In this document: one piece after another, positions 1 to 9,006 of the stretch
How positions within the stretch are numbered: position 1 is the stretch's first letter
Layout: every line of letters begins with the position of its first letter
Assembly: GCA_020402865.1 (NCBI GenBank)
Contig: JADBYT010000006.1
Location: 62,001-126,000, forward strand
DNA length: 64,000 nucleotides
Direction of reading: 5' to 3'
Source: Bacteroidota bacterium
GTDB taxonomy: Bacteria > Bacteroidota > Bacteroidia > Palsa-965
Translations under genes and position numbers: made by a program
The notes under the pieces: model-generated
What the model was told of the DNA's origin: nothing
Database searches by the model: none
Seen by the model: only the letters and a program-made list of their open reading frames with translations

Positions 1-23
1 CGCCGTTTTTTACATCCGGTGCG

Positions 24-334
24 TTAAACATTTCCCCACAGCCGTCCAGCCGTCGGCAGTATTAAATCGTTTCCACCGCAGCCTGAATAAGGCAAAGTCG
101 TATGTAACACCAATGCGCGGATTCTCAAAAAACGAAATCCCCATTGCCCCGTACCAAGCACACACCGCATGCGCCACATGTAGTTGTTGTAGCGGTCTTC
201 AAAATACCCCATGCTTGAAATAGAGGCTTTGCGTGTAAACGCTTTAATGCTACAGACCAGGCATTTATTAGCGCCGGCAACACAGCAAAAATCAGCACAT
301 ACGCAAAGCGTTTGAGGAGAATCGGAATTTTCAT
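24..334 (-). pseudogene. Possible small gene with a broken frame
   Basis: A start codon at 334 opens a reading frame beginning MKIPILLKRFAYVLIFAVLP, which looks like a signal peptide or membrane anchor. This frame then runs into low-complexity Thr/Cys sequence and stops at 125. A second frame on the same strand (about 345 to 24) has protein-like composition in its last 62 codons (start MGYFEDRYNNYMWRM) and ends at 24. Together they resemble one small protein split by a frame change near 250, but no long homopolymer marks the site and I recognise no family. It may also simply be non-coding. Confidence 0.25.
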
Positions 335-430
335 CAGGTTTACGCTTAGCTTAAAACAGCAATTTCATTTGCATAAATCCAATGCGTGGGTAAAGCAATG
401 CAGCAAGCTAAAAAATGTATCTGCACCGGG

Positions 431-1201
431 TTAAAAATCCACATCTACCAGAATCGGGCAGTGGTCAGAGTGTACGGCATCGGCCAGTATGGCGGCGCGT
501 TTCAGCTGCTTTTCCAGTGTGTTGCTTACCATGTTATAGTCAATGCGCCAGCCTAAGTTGCGCGCACGTGAGTTGAAGCGCTGGCTCCACCAGGTATATT
601 GGTGCGGCTCCGCATTAAAAGCACGGAACGAATCAATAAAGCCGCTGTCTATAAACTTGCCAATCCATTCACGCTCCTCCGGCAAAAAGCCCGATGTTTT
701 AGCGTTACTCACCGGGTTGTGAATGTCTATCGGCTTGTGGCAAATGTTCCAGTCGCCGCCAATTATCAGCTTCTTGCGCTTTTTCTTCAGCGTATCAATG
801 TAGGTCTGGAAGTAATCCAGAAACCCGTATTTAAACTGCTGCCGTTCATCGCCCGTTGTGCCCGATGGCATATATACACTCATTACCGATACATCGCCAT
901 AATCAGCACGCAGTATGCGGCCTTCAAAATCGTAAAGAGCATTGCCGCAACCCACTTCCACATGTGTCGGTTTCTCGCGCGAGAGTATGGCTACACCGCT
1001 GTAGCCCTTTTTCTGTGCCGGATGCCAGTAGTGGTGCGTAAAACCTGCAGCTTCAAAATCAGCCAGATTCAGCTGCTCCGGTTGTGCCTTAATCTCCTGC
1101 AGCAGCACAATATCCGGCGCCGCAGCCTTAACCCAGTCAAACCAGCCTTTATTAATTGCAGCACGTATGCCGTTCACATTGTACGAAATAATTTTGGCCA
1201 T
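431..1201 (-). CDS. xth: Exodeoxyribonuclease III (AP endonuclease)
   Basis: A 256-residue protein of the exonuclease III/APE1 family, acting in base-excision repair by cutting DNA at abasic sites and removing 3'-blocked ends. It begins MAKIISYNVNGIRAA, has the metal-binding Glu in LLQEIK (E36), the GGDWNICH catalytic segment near residue 148, and the terminal SDHCP motif with the catalytic His (H247). Length is normal for the family. It stands alone: the upstream side (1202 onward) is the repeat cluster, and the downstream side contains only a doubtful small frame. Function is secure from motifs. Confidence 0.95.
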   Translation of the reverse strand: MAKIISYNVNGIRAAINKGWFDWVKAAAPDIVLLQEIKAQPEQLNLADFEAAGFTHHYWHPAQKKGYSGVAILSREKPTHVEVGCGNALYDFEGRILRADYGDVSVMSVYMPSGTTGDERQQFKYGFLDYFQTYIDTLKKKRKKLIIGGDWNICHKPIDIHNPVSNAKTSGFLPEEREWIGKFIDSGFIDSFRAFNAEPHQYTWWSQRFNSRARNLGWRIDYNMVSNTLEKQLKRAAILADAVHSDHCPILVDVDF

Positions 1202-1263
1202 AAGCTAAAGTTGAACAGCGAAGATAAGCCGTTGCGGCCAAATGTGCGGGGCGTTTACCCTAT

Positions 1264-1728
1264 TGCCGAAAGTTTCAGCAGACAAAGTCAGCAAACAAGC
1301 TGCCAAGCTGCGGAAAGTTTCAGCAGACAAGCTTACAAGCTGCGGAAAGTTTCAGCAGACAAAGTCTGCAAACTTTCCGCCGGGGTTAAACAAGTCTCCA
1401 GACTTGTTTAAAGTGCTAATCACGTAAGAAGGAGCAATTTCTGCTGCATTTCAAACAACCACCTGTCCCGTGTTCCGCTATACTCCCAAGCTGCGGAAAG
1501 TTTCAGCAGACAAAGTCTGCAAACTTTCCGCTATGGTTAAACAAGTCTCCAGACTTGTTTAAAGTGCTAACCACGTAAGAAGGAGCAATTTCTGCCGCAT
1601 TCCAAACAACCACCTGTCACGTGTTCCGCTATACTCCTTCCCCGCATTTATTGCGGGGAGGGTGCCGCTCCACCCGGGGCTAATTAGTTACGTCAGGTTC
1701 ATTAAAACACCACCTGTTCCCCGCCCCC
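1264..1728 (+). repeat. Dispersed repeat cluster A, two hairpin units plus tail block
   Basis: This fills the gap between xth and the glycine-rich gene. Fragments of the unit start at 1264 and 1309. Full units run about 1335-1486 and 1487-1638. Each has hairpin 1 (1342-1380, 1493-1531): outer arms GCGGAAAGTTT/AAACTTTCCGC, then CA, inner arms GCAGAC/GTCTGC, loop AAA. Hairpin 2 follows (1386-1411, 1537-1562): arms TTAAACAAGTCT/AGACTTGTTTAA. A conserved tail of about 75 bases ends CCGCTATACTCC. A separate hairpin (1640-1658, arms CCCCGCA/TGCGGGG) and a GC-rich block (GGTGCCGCTCCACCCGGGGC, about 1660-1680) with its own tail complete the cluster. No gene is seen in it. Confidence 0.9.
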
Positions 1729-1753
1729 CGCATTTGCACCGTTCAAAAAATCA

Positions 1754-2923
1754 CTATTTCTCCAAGGCTTGAAATGCAGCTACCTGAACCTTTCTTATCG
1801 TATAAATTGTTTCAGCGCCAGGCATTCCCTGTTTGCCTTGTACACCGTCTGTGCCATTTTTCCCATTCTGCAGGTGTGCACAGGCATTTGGCAGCGACGA
1901 ATAACCGCTAATCGAACCACCTTTGCCGGCAAAGCCGCCCGTGCCGCCATTACCGCCCTTGTTGTACACGGCTATATTCAACTCACCGCGCGTCACATTC
2001 GTGTCGAGCACAAATTCTACATGTCCGCCATCGCCTCCTTCACCGCCATCGCCTCCGTTTCCGCCATCGGCAGCCGGGCAGCACACGGCAGTGTTGTTTA
2101 CATCGGCAATAAGGCCATCGCCGCCACTCCCTCCGTTAGCGCCACTTCCACCCACACCGCCTGTTACATCAAACACCAGCATGGCTGCCGTATTGCGCAT
2201 AAACAGCTGTTCGGTGTTAGCCGTAATATCTTTTACCAAAATGGCAAGCAAGGGTGTGGGTGCATTTTTAAGCGTCACTTTTTTTATCAATACCTGCAGC
2301 GCATGGCCCGCACCGCCCGGTTTACCGTCTGTACCACTTACGCCATCACGGGCGCATTTTTTACAATCTCCGTTTTCAGGATCCGAGGCATCACGCCCGC
2401 CAAACAAAAGTGTTTTCAGCATGGTTGCATCATTACCCGCATTGCCCGTAGCGTTGATATTTAGCGGTAGCGAAAAATCTATTTTCGTTCTCCACTCGCC
2501 ACTTATTTTGTGCGCTTTTTTGTGTTTTACAATAATTATAAGTTCTCCATTTTCCAGCCCCGATAAATCGTCATTCAGTTTCACCAGATTGGGGGCTAAC
2601 CAGCTGCCTCCTTTCACTTCTGTTTGCAATTCTGAAAACGAAATGCGTTTGCGGCGTTTGTGTGCATCAGTACTTTTCTGATAGTTTTTGCCCTTATATT
2701 CATAAATCACATCAGCTTCAATAGCCGATGTTTGTCCCGGAAACATACTGAACACACTCCCCGGCCGCACGTCAATGCGGATAATGTGTTCGGGCTTACA
2801 AGCACTATGGTAACTCAGTGTTGTTTGCCCCGTGTGCAGCATCCGTGCATATACACACAACTCAGGTTGTGGTCTGCCCCAAAAAAGTGCAAACGGAAGT
2901 ATGATTATGAAAAGTATGCGCAT
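1754..2923 (-). CDS. Secreted glycine-rich collagen-like protein, unknown function
   Basis: A 389-residue protein with an N-terminal hydrophobic signal segment (MRILFIIILPFALFWG). Residues about 30-150 form a non-repetitive domain. From about 170 onward Gly-rich tracts take over (GGDGGEGGDGG, GGNGGTGGFAGKGG, GMPGAE), interrupted by hydrophobic beta-like segments and Cys pairs (CKKC, VCC). No type IX sorting domain is visible. I do not recognise a family; a cell-surface or extracellular structural role is inference from composition. The gene is bracketed by same-direction repeat clusters (1264-1728 and 3113-3407), which makes it a candidate for recombination-mediated loss or duplication. Confidence 0.75.
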   Translation of the reverse strand: MRILFIIILPFALFWGRPQPELCVYARMLHTGQTTLSYHSACKPEHIIRIDVRPGSVFSMFPGQTSAIEADVIYEYKGKNYQKSTDAHKRRKRISFSELQTEVKGGSWLAPNLVKLNDDLSGLENGELIIIVKHKKAHKISGEWRTKIDFSLPLNINATGNAGNDATMLKTLLFGGRDASDPENGDCKKCARDGVSGTDGKPGGAGHALQVLIKKVTLKNAPTPLLAILVKDITANTEQLFMRNTAAMLVFDVTGGVGGSGANGGSGGDGLIADVNNTAVCCPAADGGNGGDGGEGGDGGHVEFVLDTNVTRGELNIAVYNKGGNGGTGGFAGKGGSISGYSSLPNACAHLQNGKNGTDGVQGKQGMPGAETIYTIRKVQVAAFQALEK

Positions 2924-3494
2924 ACGTGTTTATCAAGACCAAAGATCTTCTTTTGGGTTGTTTCTAATATGACCGATTAACATCTTTTTTGCACCACATT
3001 TTTATGTGGAAAGTGGTTAATAGATAATCTGCATAAAATTGGTTACCATAATTGAGCCGCTTATCATACCACGGAATGCTTCGGCTTACAAAATTCATCC
3101 TGCCTAAGTCTAAGCAGACAAAGTCTGCAAACCACGCCCACCCAAGCTTACAAGCTGCGGAAAGTTTCAGCAGACAAAGTCTGCAAACTTTCCGCCGGGG
3201 TTAAACAAGTCTCCAGACTTGTTTAAAGTGCTAACCACGTAAGAAGGAGCAATTTCAGCCGTATTCCAAACAATCACCTGTCCCGTGTTCCGCTATACTC
3301 CTCGGAAACGCTGCAAATACAGCAGTCTGCACCTGCGGGGTGCCGCTCCACCCGGGGCTAATTAGTTACGTCAGGTTCATTAAAACACCACCTGTTCCCC
3401 GCCCCCGCAAAATTTCCCCCCACCCCCAGCGTTATACACAGGCACGATCAAGCCCCTCCGCAAATTCAGCCCGGGCTTTCGTACTTTTAGCGAG
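2924..3494. other. Intergenic region between divergent genes
   Basis: The first 190 bases lie upstream of the minus-strand glycine-rich gene and hold a small hairpin (arms CCACAT/ATGTGG, 2994-3009) but no convincing promoter. Bases 3113-3407 are repeat cluster B. The last 85 bases lead into the barrel gene, with TACTTTTA at 3482-3489 as a possible -7 box. I see no coding frame with protein-like composition. Confidence 0.6.
3113..3407 (+). repeat. Dispersed repeat cluster B
   Basis: A near copy of cluster A in the same orientation. It opens with a fragment (GCAGACAAAGTCTGC, about 3113-3128). Hairpin 1 is at 3157-3195 and hairpin 2 at 3201-3226, with the same arms as in A. The shared tail ends CCGCTATACTCC near 3302. 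A variable spacer then leads to the block GGGGTGCCGCTCCACCCGGG and its downstream sequence to about 3407. Relative to A, the spacer between tail and GC block differs, so the element is modular. Cluster B lies just upstream of the barrel gene. Confidence 0.9.
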
Positions 3495-6400
3495 GTGAAT
3501 CTGCAGCAGGTCTTTCGTTTGCGCCATGTGCTGCTGTTGTGCTTTTTCCTTTCGGGCACAGCGGCCGGGCTGCACGCACAAACCTCCGACAACCTGCGCA
3601 GCCGCACCCTCGCTCCGGCCGATACAATCCGGCTCGACACACTCAGCATCATCCCCGAAACATTTCTCCTTCGCCTCGGTACCGATACTGTGCCCGCTTC
3701 CTGCTACCAGCTCAACGCCGCTGCTGCTTATGTCGTACTGCCGCCCTGCGCACCACGTACCGATAGTTTGCGCATCAGCTACCGCGTGTTTCCGGTGTAC
3801 TTTGCGGCCACCGCCCGCCGCAAGGATCCCGTGCAGCTTACCGCACCACCCGGCCGCAGCATCAACCCGTTTGTATATAAACCCGGCGAACAAAAGCGCG
3901 ATGATATCTTCGCCATGAACGGGCTCAACAAAAGCGGCTCACTGGCACGCGGCATTTCCTTTGGCAACAACCGCGATGTATCGGTAAACTCCAGCCTCAA
4001 CCTCCAGCTCTCCGGCCGCCTTACCGAAAACATCGAACTCACCATGGCGGCTACTGATGATAATCTGCCCATTCAGCCCGATGGGACCACGCAACAGCTG
4101 CAGGAGTTCGACCGGGTGTATATTCAGCTGGCAGGCAAAGGCACGCGCCTCATTGCGGGCGACTTTTTTACCACGCGGCCGGCGGGTTATTTTATGAATT
4201 ACAGCAAGCGCGGGCAGGGTCTTTACGTAACCAGCCGCCAGCGTGTGGGCAATGCCGCCTCGGCCGATTCGCTCAAACAGCCCTTGCTGCTGGTAACCGG
4301 CGGCGCAGCCGTATCAAAAGGAAAATTTGCACGCAACATCGTGCAGGGCATCGAGGGCAATCAGGGCCCCTACCGCCTGCGCGGCGCCGAAAACGAATTG
4401 TTCATCGTGGTACTTTCCGGCACCGAAAAAGTGTTTGTGGACGGGCAGCTGCTTGTGCGCGGACAGGAGAACGATTACATTATCGACTACAATACGTCGG
4501 AAATTACATTCACCGCAAAGCAGCTTATTACCAAAGACAAGCGCATTGTGGTGGAGTTTCAGTACACCGACCGCAACTATGCCCGCTCGCTGCTGCTGGC
4601 CGGGGCCGAATACCGCACCCAGCGCTGGGGTGTGCGGCTGCAGGCGTTTTCGGAACAGGACAGCCGCAATCAGCCCCTGCAGCAAACACTTACTGATGTG
4701 GACAAACTCACGCTCACACAGGTGGGCGATACACTTTTGCAGGCCGTAGTACCCGGGGCCGACAGTGTGGGCTTCAGCAATGATGTGGTGCTTTACCGCC
4801 AAACCGATACGCTGGTAAACGCCGCGCTGTATCCCGATGTGTTTGTGTTTTCAACCGATCCGTCGGTGGCGCACTGGCGGGTTACGTTTTCGTTTGTGGG
4901 CGCGGGGCGCGGTAATTACCGGCAAATCAATGCCTCGGCAAACGGAAAGGTGTTTGAGTGGGTGGCGCCCGTGGGCAATCAGCCGCAGGGCGAATACGAG
5001 CCGGTTATTCTGCTCGTTACACCCAAGCAGCGCCAGCTTGTTACATTCGGCGCCGACCGCCGCACCAAGAAAAATGCGGTGTTCAGCGCCGAGGCGGCTT
5101 ACAGCAACAACGACCTGAATACATTCTCTGCCGCCAACAGTAACGACGATAAAGGCTATGGTTTTTTTCTGCGCGGGGCTGATACCTTGAAGCTGCGCGA
5201 TTCGCTGCGCCTGCTGGCCGATGTGAGCACTGAAGTAGTGAGCCGCTTTTTCACGCCGGTTGAACGCTACCGTGCCGTGGAGTTTGAGCGCGACTGGAAC
5301 CGTGGCTTTCAGAATGCGGGCGGTGCGGGCTGGCAAAATACATCGGGCAGTGCGCTTTCGCTGGCGGCCGCAGCGGGGCAGCAGCTGGCGCAGGGCGGCG
5401 TGCAGTTGCAGCGTTTAGGCTTTGGCACGGCCGGCTACCGGTTTGGTATGTTTCTCGAAGGCAGCAACTACACCGGCTTGCGGCATGCGCTCACTACTAC
5501 GGTGGCACGCGGCGGTTTCAGGCTCAGTGCCGACGGGAGTTTGCTCACCAGCACAGGTGCGGTGGGTGCCACTGAATTTTTGCGCCACAAAGTGGCTGTG
5601 CAACAAATTGTGGCAAAGAAATGGATGATTGCCGCACGCGAACAAACCGAAACTTCGCGTGTACAAAAGCCGCAAAGCGACTCGTTGCAAACCTCCAGTT
5701 TCGGGTATTTCGAGTGGGAGGTGCGCGCCGGTACGGCCGATTCGGCTTTGCGTGCGTTTCAGCTTTTCTACAGCCGCCGCAACGATAATCTGCCCACGCC
5801 GCTTACACTCAAACAAGCGGCCATTGCCGAAAACCGTGGCGGCACATTTTCGCTCAAACAAAATCCGAACCAGCAAATCCGCCTCACACTCAACTGGCGC
5901 ACACTGCGCATTACCGATACCGTGCTGGCTCCGCAGCAGCCCGAAAACACACTACTCGGCCGCTTCGAGTACAATGCGCGGTTCTGGAAAGGTATTGTAA
6001 CCGCGAATACATTCTACGAAGCCGGCTCCGGACTCGAAGTACGCCGCGAGTTTTCGTACCTCGAAGTGCCCGTGGGGCAAGGCACCTACACCTGGACCGA
6101 TTACAACGGCAACGGCGTAAAGGAACTCAACGAATTCGAAATAGCCGTCTTTACCGATCAGGCTTCCTACATCCGCATTTATACGCCCACCAATCAGTTC
6201 ATACGCGTGTACACCAACCAGTTTACACAAAGCATAAACGTGCGTCCTGCCGTGCGCTGGGCCAATGAAAAAAAGTTCAAAGGCTTTCTGGCGCGACTGT
6301 CTGATCAGTTTGTGTATCGTGTGGAACGCAAAACTACCAGCAGTGATGCGGCTGTAGCATTGGTGCCGCGCCTCGACGATGCGAATGATGCCGAGCTTGT

Positions 6401-7052
6401 GTCGCTATCGGCCTCGGTGCGCAACACGGTTTTCTTCAATCAGCTCAGCAGTAAATTCGGTGCCGATTTTTCGGTGCAGGATATCCGCAGTAAAATCCTG
6501 CTCACCAACGGACTCGAATCACGCGGCAACACCTCGCGCGAGTTTCGTGTGCGCTGGAACATTACACGCGCACTGCTGCTCAGTACCGAAATGAAGGAAG
6601 GTGTAAAAACAAACAGCAGCCAGTTTTTCAGCACGCGCAATTTCAGCATCCGCTATTACGAGGTGGCTCCTCAGTTCAGCATTCAGCCCGGCACTACATT
6701 CAGGCTCAGCATTGGTTATCGCTATGCGCAAAAGCAAAATGCGCCGGGCTTAGGCAATGAGAGTTTGTTTCTCAACAAACTCAGCACTGAAGTAAAATAC
6801 AATGTACTTTCAAAAGGCAGCCTTAACGCCGAGCTTGCCTGGATCAGCATGAACTACAACGGCAGCGCCACTTCTGCCGTAGCGTGGGATATGCTTGAGG
6901 CACTTAAGCCGGGGCAGAATTATACCTGGCGTGTAAACTGGCAGCGTGCACTTGCAAACAACCTGCAGCTTACACTCGGCTACGAAGGACGTAAGTCTGA
7001 TGCAACCAAAGCCATACACACCGGCAGCGCACAAATCCGGGCCATGTTCTGA
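3495..7052 (+). CDS. Large predicted outer-membrane beta-barrel protein, unknown function
   Basis: A 1185-residue protein with a clear signal peptide ending ...GTAAGLHAQ. A middle segment (about 145-375) contains NKSGSLARGISFGNNRDVS, a repeated beta-strand pattern, and a module reading GPYRLRGAENELFIVVLSG and then DYIIDYNTSEITF. The remainder is alternating amphipathic strands rich in aromatic and polar residues, ending in ...SAQIRAMF, whose terminal Phe is typical of outer-membrane barrels. The start is a GTG: no ATG in frame precedes the signal peptide. I recognise the general pattern as a conserved Bacteroidota envelope protein but cannot name its function. It is convergent with the glycoside hydrolase, with no spacer between the stop codons. 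Confidence 0.8.
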   Translation: MNLQQVFRLRHVLLLCFFLSGTAAGLHAQTSDNLRSRTLAPADTIRLDTLSIIPETFLLRLGTDTVPASCYQLNAAAAYVVLPPCAPRTDSLRISYRVFPVYFAATARRKDPVQLTAPPGRSINPFVYKPGEQKRDDIFAMNGLNKSGSLARGISFGNNRDVSVNSSLNLQLSGRLTENIELTMAATDDNLPIQPDGTTQQLQEFDRVYIQLAGKGTRLIAGDFFTTRPAGYFMNYSKRGQGLYVTSRQRVGNAASADSLKQPLLLVTGGAAVSKGKFARNIVQGIEGNQGPYRLRGAENELFIVVLSGTEKVFVDGQLLVRGQENDYIIDYNTSEITFTAKQLITKDKRIVVEFQYTDRNYARSLLLAGAEYRTQRWGVRLQAFSEQDSRNQPLQQTLTDVDKLTLTQVGDTLLQAVVPGADSVGFSNDVVLYRQTDTLVNAALYPDVFVFSTDPSVAHWRVTFSFVGAGRGNYRQINASANGKVFEWVAPVGNQPQGEYEPVILLVTPKQRQLVTFGADRRTKKNAVFSAEAAYSNNDLNTFSAANSNDDKGYGFFLRGADTLKLRDSLRLLADVSTEVVSRFFTPVERYRAVEFERDWNRGFQNAGGAGWQNTSGSALSLAAAAGQQLAQGGVQLQRLGFGTAGYRFGMFLEGSNYTGLRHALTTTVARGGFRLSADGSLLTSTGAVGATEFLRHKVAVQQIVAKKWMIAAREQTETSRVQKPQSDSLQTSSFGYFEWEVRAGTADSALRAFQLFYSRRNDNLPTPLTLKQAAIAENRGGTFSLKQNPNQQIRLTLNWRTLRITDTVLAPQQPENTLLGRFEYNARFWKGIVTANTFYEAGSGLEVRREFSYLEVPVGQGTYTWTDYNGNGVKELNEFEIAVFTDQASYIRIYTPTNQFIRVYTNQFTQSINVRPAVRWANEKKFKGFLARLSDQFVYRVERKTTSSDAAVALVPRLDDANDAELVSLSASVRNTVFFNQLSSKFGADFSVQDIRSKILLTNGLESRGNTSREFRVRWNITRALLLSTEMKEGVKTNSSQFFSTRNFSIRYYEVAPQFSIQPGTTFRLSIGYRYAQKQNAPGLGNESLFLNKLSTEVKYNVLSKGSLNAELAWISMNYNGSATSAVAWDMLEALKPGQNYTWRVNWQRALANNLQLTLGYEGRKSDATKAIHTGSAQIRAMF

Positions 7053-8990
7053 TTATTTGCCGTTTACCACAAACGATTGTGGCCGCGAATTACCGTATTC
7101 CTCCCTCACAAAATAAATTCCGGGCGCAAAATCATTAACCCGCACAACCGTCTGATTTCCCTGAACGGGTATCATTTTTATCACTTTCCCGTTTATGTTT
7201 GTGATGATGTAAGTAGTATTAACCGGTGCAAGATCATTTCTGCGGATGTAGAGTATATCACTTGCCGGATTGGGAAAAAGCTGAAAGGCAGATTCAGAAA
7301 CCGACTCATTCCGTATTGATGTAATACCCGGAATATGAACCCTCAGATAAGCTGTGGCATTGGGGCGCAGCGGAAATGAAAAGACGGAATCTGTAATTGT
7401 AACTGTGGTTGAGGTGAAATTGTTTCGGAACGGATAGAGATAAGCCGTAGCCGTTTGTCGTGTATATCCTGCATTAATTAAGGAATCATACACAGGTATT
7501 ACATTGTTTTGAATTGAGTCAACAATTATTAATTCTCCGCTGTGCTGCCCTGTAATTCCGGTAAGTTGTAATGTAACTGTGCGTCCGTTTCGGAATACGG
7601 AATCGGAATACTGGTAGTAGGGAATTAACTGATTAATTGCCGTGGTTAACGGTGTGGTGGCCGGAAGCTGAATAAGTCCGCGATAAATGGAATCGAGCAG
7701 GGTTTCGGATGCCAGCCCTTCATTGATAAGATCGTTTGTGTTGAAGTTCATTGTGTAGAGCAGGCGGGCTGTGGCTTCCGAAACAGGCGGCAGCTGATAA
7801 GCGGCAACCACAACCTGAAGCGTGTCCTGATGTGATGATGCGGCTGCCAGCAGATTTGTACTGTCTGAATAGTTGACCGGAATTCTTGCCCCTTGCAGCC
7901 TGTTCAGCAGTTGCATTGATTTCCAGGCAGGCTTGTGCAAGCTGGCCCAGCTTACCACACCGTAGTCGTTGTGAAATTCGGTTGCGGAAGAATCAAAATC
8001 CTGCCAGGCTGCTACCGACTGTGCGCTTGCGCCGTATGCTTGCAGGAGTATGGTGTAATACGACATATACCCGCTGCTGTATTCCGTATCGCGCAGCGGT
8101 GTGGCAAGGTTCCATTCCGATACCATGAGCGGCACAAGCCCGTGCCCCGAACTGATTAATTTCTGCCGGAGAAACGTCATTTCCTGCGGAATGGCGTGTG
8201 CAACCACATCAAACTTATGCCAGGAGATAAAATCGAGCGGCGTGCCCCAGCTCACACAACTGTCGATAAGATTGGCAATAATGGTTTGATTGAGTTGAGT
8301 CTGACTCAGCGTACCAAGCGGAGGAATGGAGCCGAAAATTGAGGTAAACTGCGAAACTGCAGGCCCTCCTACACGCACGTTCGGGTGCGCTGTTTTTATG
8401 GCTGTATAGCTGCGGTGAAAGAATTCGAAATATTGCTGCGGAGTGCCTTGCCAGTAGAAATTATCAGGCTCATTCCAGATTTCGTAGTCAATATCAAGCC
8501 CCCATTGTACACTCATTTTCTGCACCACACTGTCGAGCAGTTCAGCCCAAACGGTATAATTGGCCGGAGGATGACCGTGATGCACATTCCACGACGGATC
8601 ACCGGCACCGGGAATGGGAGCAGTATTGCTTGAGGAACTTAACCACAGCGGCATTTTCAGAATGGGCATTATTATTTTGTGGCAATGCTGGCTCAGCGTA
8701 ATTGTTCCCGGCCTCATGGCTTCAAGCACGGTCATGGCATCGGCAACAGAATTTACGCCAGCCCAGTTTATTGCCGTTTCTATATTGTATATCCTTACTG
8801 CATCGTAATGAATGCCGCTGTTGTAAAAATCCATTCCGCCGGCATTGGTCTTTGGCGAATAATTTACGCTGGCAGTGTAGCAAACAGGCACATTTCCCGC
8901 CACCTGAAAAGGATTGATACGTAGCTGTTGCGCATTGGCACTTTGAATTGCGGCAACAATAGTAAAAATGAACAGGAGTAGTTTTTTCAT
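7053..8990 (-). CDS. Secreted glycoside hydrolase, GH39-like, type IX sorted
   Basis: A 645-residue protein from the ATG at 8990 (MKKLLLFIFTIVAAIQSANA signal peptide); a longer open frame upstream lacks any signal and is unlikely to be translated. A TIM-barrel domain resembling beta-xylosidase/iduronidase family 39 carries YEIWNEPDNFYW (E174, presumed acid/base) and MVSEWNLATP (E292, presumed nucleophile). The C-terminal 80 residues form a type IX sorting domain (FQLFPNPASDILYI ... GIYFVREEYG). It should act on a glycan outside the cell or at the surface; the substrate is unknown. It follows the sensor kinase by 16 bases on the same strand, so co-transcription is likely. Confidence 0.85.
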   Translation of the reverse strand: MKKLLLFIFTIVAAIQSANAQQLRINPFQVAGNVPVCYTASVNYSPKTNAGGMDFYNSGIHYDAVRIYNIETAINWAGVNSVADAMTVLEAMRPGTITLSQHCHKIIMPILKMPLWLSSSSNTAPIPGAGDPSWNVHHGHPPANYTVWAELLDSVVQKMSVQWGLDIDYEIWNEPDNFYWQGTPQQYFEFFHRSYTAIKTAHPNVRVGGPAVSQFTSIFGSIPPLGTLSQTQLNQTIIANLIDSCVSWGTPLDFISWHKFDVVAHAIPQEMTFLRQKLISSGHGLVPLMVSEWNLATPLRDTEYSSGYMSYYTILLQAYGASAQSVAAWQDFDSSATEFHNDYGVVSWASLHKPAWKSMQLLNRLQGARIPVNYSDSTNLLAAASSHQDTLQVVVAAYQLPPVSEATARLLYTMNFNTNDLINEGLASETLLDSIYRGLIQLPATTPLTTAINQLIPYYQYSDSVFRNGRTVTLQLTGITGQHSGELIIVDSIQNNVIPVYDSLINAGYTRQTATAYLYPFRNNFTSTTVTITDSVFSFPLRPNATAYLRVHIPGITSIRNESVSESAFQLFPNPASDILYIRRNDLAPVNTTYIITNINGKVIKMIPVQGNQTVVRVNDFAPGIYFVREEYGNSRPQSFVVNGK

Positions 8991-9006
8991 GGCAGGAGCG
9001 TAATGT

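Noticed and set aside
599-1411. A 270-codon plus-strand frame over xth
   Set aside because: It is antisense to exonuclease III and runs into the repeat cluster, with no protein-like features.
1264-1638. Possible CRISPR array in the tandem repeats
   Set aside because: Units are about 150 bases, only two complete copies exist, there are no unique spacers of constant length, and no cas genes are nearby.
1923-2681. A proline-rich plus-strand frame (PPSPPSPP pattern)
   Set aside because: It is the mirror of the glycine-rich tracts of the minus-strand gene; Gly codons read as Pro on the opposite strand.
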